Source of the DNA: Colletotrichum lupini
Lineage: Eukaryota > Ascomycota > Sordariomycetes > Glomerellales > Glomerellaceae
Direction of reading: 5' to 3'
NCBI RefSeq assembly: GCF_023278565.1
Contig: NC_064679.1
Location: 4,216,001 to 4,280,000 of the forward strand
DNA length: 64,000 nucleotides
The notes under the pieces are model-generated. The model made no database searches and was not told the origin of the DNA. It saw nothing but the letters and a program-made list of their open reading frames with translations. Made by a program: the position numbers and the translations under genes. Position 1 is the first letter of the stretch, and each line of letters opens with the position of its first letter. Shown in pieces: positions 60,681 to 64,000 of the stretch.

Positions 60681-63600
60681 TGTCGGATTAGAAGTTTAAT
60701 TCGACCGCGGTATATAGCCGACTGCGCAGGGGCTAATTAGGGGTCCTATTTAGGATTATCGTAGCTAGCCTAACCTATAGTTAAAACCTCCTTTTTATAC
60801 TTACTACGCAAATATTTATATAGTTTAATTAATTTCTTTATTAACTACGGTTCGAACTAACTACTTTATTAAAGAAATATTAATATTAATTAATAATTAA
60901 ATTTTATTATCATAAATCGGTAAGGTATCTTGCTATATAAAAAAGACGACTTTTTAATATTATATAAAATAAGAGATTTATATTAATTAACTTTATAAAA
61001 GTAAATAAAAAGGGGCGATTTTTAAATACTATACGGAATTAAGTAATTATAGCCCTTTATTATTTACGAGAGGTCGACGTTTATTATATTAACTTATATT
61101 AATTAATAAAACTATTTAAATAACTAGCCTTTTATTATTATTTTAAATAGCTTTTTTACTAAATAATTTTTTTATAACCGGCCCGTAATTAGAAATTAAC
61201 TAATTAAATTAATAAAAGAAAATACTTACGAAACGACTACTTATTTAATTAATAAGTATAATAAACGAGCTTATTAATATAATATAAAAAGTACTATATA
61301 ATTAAAAAAAGGGATCTTTAAATATAAATATTTTTAATAAGTATAATAAGAACCCGTATAAGAGTTATAAAACTAAGAAATTTATAGTATATAAAAAGGT
61401 TTATTATTACGAGGATTTTATAAATATAACCTCAAAGCTTATAATTTAAATAATCTCCTTATAGCCCCCTTAACTACTCCTTAAGTATTATTTAAAAATA
61501 TAATATAGGGGACGGTTTAATAAAAAAAGAGGGGATTTAGAGGTCTTAATAGTATTAAGTTAAGAGTATTACGGATCTTAGAAATTAATTTAAAAAAAAG
61601 GTAGTTACCTTAAAATAGTCTTATAACCTCTTATTATAATTATTATTAATTTAAAAAAAGGCTAAAAGGATAAGGATCTAAAGAGAAAAGAAAAGAATTT
61701 TTTAAAATATTATTAAAAAACTTCTTTTTATACTAGCTCTTAATACGAGATTACTAATTTTAAAAGATTAACTAAGTAATAAAAGGGATCGCTAATAAGT
61801 AATAATTACCTAATTATAATTAAGTTATAAAAAAGACTATTTAAGAAATATAAAATATGGTATAGAGAAGTAATAAAGAAAAAGATTTTTAAAGTATTTA
61901 GCTTTATTAAATACGAGTAAAAAGGGGGTATTTTTAATAAGTCCTTAACGTTTATAATTTTATAAAAAAGAGGGCTTAACTTTACTAACCATACTTAATA
62001 ACTTATATAGCTTTTTTACGAGCCGCTTAGCGTTTATTTTTAACTATTTTTATAAAATACTATTTTAAAAAGAATAAGTTAAAAAAAAAAAGCTATTTAG
62101 AAATTACGGAGAGTATAAGGTTTAAAAAGCTAAAAATATACGAAACGGCGGAAAATTAGTAATTAATGAAGATCCCGAGACTAATTATTATATCTTTTTA
62201 TAGTAATATAAACGTCTATTATTATTATTAAAAAAAGGAACTATTAAAACTTACTTTTGTATATTAAATAAAAAGGAGGATCTTAATAAATACGATAACT
62301 AGCGATTTAAAAAAGTAATAATAATTACTAAAAATAATAAAAACGAAAGTAGTAGCAAAATAGTAAAAGAAAGTAAAAATCTCTTAGACCTTAATAAATT
62401 CGTTGAGTAATAAAAGTATAGATTTACTATAATTAGCGCGCGGATTAAATATATTTTTATTAAGATTAAATATATTAATAATTATTAATATAAATACGAG
62501 CTAAAGTATAACCCTTAGTAAGTTAAAATAAAAAAGAAAAGAGAGGAACCTAATCTTAAATAGGATCCTAATCCCTTATAAATAAGTAAATATTAACCCG
62601 GACTATTAGGGAATATAGATATATAAAATCGCGGATTAGCTTAATAATAAGTAAATTAACGTAGTATTAATTTATTTAACTAAAATTTATAAGAAAAAGG
62701 GGCTATAGGAGTAACCCCTATTTTATAAAATTATTAACGACCTTAGTTACTAACTAAATAAATAGTTTATAAGCACAAGCCTAGGAATTATAAAAGTAAT
62801 TAATAAATTCCTTTACGTACAAGGGGTATTATTAATATAATTATAGTTATAAGAACTATACGAAATCCTAGTAATAACGATTATAAAAAAAGAATTTATA
62901 TTATAGAACTAAATATAAGTTAATAAGGTATATAATTACTTTAACGAATTTAAAAAAAGGGTAAATAACGCAAATTTCCTCTTTATAATTACTAATAATA
63001 ATCTATTATTATAAAAAGATATATAGAAATAAAATATAGTATTAGAAGTATAATAATTAATAATTCTATTTATTTCGATTTATAGCTCGTTACTACTATT
63101 AATATGAAATTCGGTACCGATTAACTAATATAAAAAGAAATAAACGACCCGAAGTTACTAATAATACGTAATAATATAAGGATCGTATATAAATATTAAA
63201 AATATAGTAATAAATACAAAGTAATTTATAAACCTTAAAAAGATCTTTTTTAAAAAAAAATTATACTCTAGGGGGAAGTATAAGGTCTTATAAAAAACCC
63301 TAACGATATTTTATAATTATTATAAAAAAGTTAAAATTAAGAAATACTAGTATTATTTAGTAATTAATATTATCTTTATAAATAAAGCCTCTCATTATTA
63401 TTACGAAGCGGTACGTAATCTCGATTAAAACGACTTTTTTAGTATTATTAACGTAATTTAAAGCTATTTCGAGACTTATAATAAGAACCTAAAGCTCTTA
63501 TCTAAACTATAAGTAATTTCTTTCGTATTTATAATTAGAATAATAAAAGGTAAATTACGAATAGAAATCCTTAAAAAGCTTATTAATTAAATTAATAAGT

Positions 63601-64000
63601 TAATAAAAACCTAGCTAAATAAGGGAACTAATAAGTAAAAAATTAAATATTTTTATACTATAGTTTAGCACATATTAAAAATAAAAATAACTTTATACTA
63701 AGTACTTAAAAACTACGAGACGCTCTATTTAAAGCTAAGATCTAGTTTTAATATTAAAATAAGAATATTACGCTAAACTTATTTCTAAGTATACGACGGC
63801 CCTTATTAATAATATTAAGTTAATAAAACGTATAATAAGAAAGGAAAAGAGGCTAGATACGGTAATTATTAATAAAAAGGCCTTAATTTATTAAGGGAAT
63901 TAATAAGGACGTATAACGAATTAATATAGACGCATAGCTCTTAGGGACGCATAATATTTTTTATTTCTAATTAGTCTAAAAATTTATTATTAGTATACTT
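60681..64000. mobile_element. RIP-degraded, very AT-rich repeat running off the window
   Basis: Base composition changes sharply near 60681, where TGTCGGATTAGAAG could be an LTR start (TG end) of a fungal LTR element. From about 60780 the sequence is extremely TA-rich with almost no CpA or TpG and no open frame, as in the copia interiors. The plus strand is strongly A-rich over much of 61-64 kb, suggesting G-to-A change on an originally G-rich sense strand. No protein motif could be read and the partner end lies outside the window, so family and orientation are unknown. It does not share obvious sequence with the copia or Fot1 copies. Confidence 0.6.

Overview
The window looks like a filamentous ascomycete chromosome (Pezizomycotina, most likely Sordariomycetes). 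Genes carry many short introns (about 50-110 nt) with GTAAGT-like donors, CTAAC/CTGAC branch sites and CAG/TAG acceptors. Gene-rich stretches have balanced base composition. They alternate abruptly with TA-rich blocks almost free of CpA and TpG, the signature of repeat-induced point mutation (RIP). No bacterial, CRISPR or rDNA features were seen. A nuclear tRNA-Gly with a short intron is present.

Layout. 0.5-5.2 kb: ribosomal protein eS26, an AusD-like SAM methyltransferase, and a CYP55 nitric-oxide-reductase P450 with a mitochondrial-type N-terminus. 6.07-13.65 kb: RIP-ruined Ty1/copia retrotransposon copy 1. 14.8-16.7 kb: an F-box/2EXR-like gene, then a locus of uncertain strand (17.5-18.5 kb). 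18.55-32.6 kb: one long LINE-type endonuclease/reverse transcriptase gene on the minus strand. It appears to contain four spliceosomal introns and is split by two later insertions, copia copy 2 (18.81-26.39 kb) and a Fot1/pogo DNA transposon (30.19-32.07 kb). Head-to-head with it, at 33.96-35.94 kb, lies an intact intron-containing gag-like zinc-knuckle gene.

37-52 kb is mostly ordinary genes on the minus strand: a secreted HExxHxxGxxD metalloprotease with a C-terminal cellulose-binding module, two closely spaced conserved hypotheticals, an ankyrin protein, an Old Yellow Enzyme-type oxidoreductase, tRNA-Gly and an Ayg1-like alpha/beta hydrolase. A 449-bp hAT-like MITE sits at 45.4 kb. 53.67-55.56 kb is a second, same-length copy of the Fot1/pogo transposon. 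56.47-56.91 kb holds a three-exon gene for a small secreted six-cysteine protein. 58.16-59.93 kb holds a twelve-exon multi-pass membrane protein with an apparent 3-nt microexon. From about 60.68 kb to the end is another RIP-degraded element that runs off the window.

How it fits together. Single-copy genes are undamaged, and RIP damage stops within tens of bases of the repeat ends. The LINE gene is not RIP-mutated, so it was probably single copy when RIP was active. Removing the two insertions (one target duplication each) and the four introns leaves one uninterrupted frame of about 1433 codons, which fixes the order of events: LINE first, copia and Fot1 later. The rest is a mixture of housekeeping, nitrogen-oxide metabolism, secreted hydrolase and candidate-effector functions typical of a fungal accessory region.
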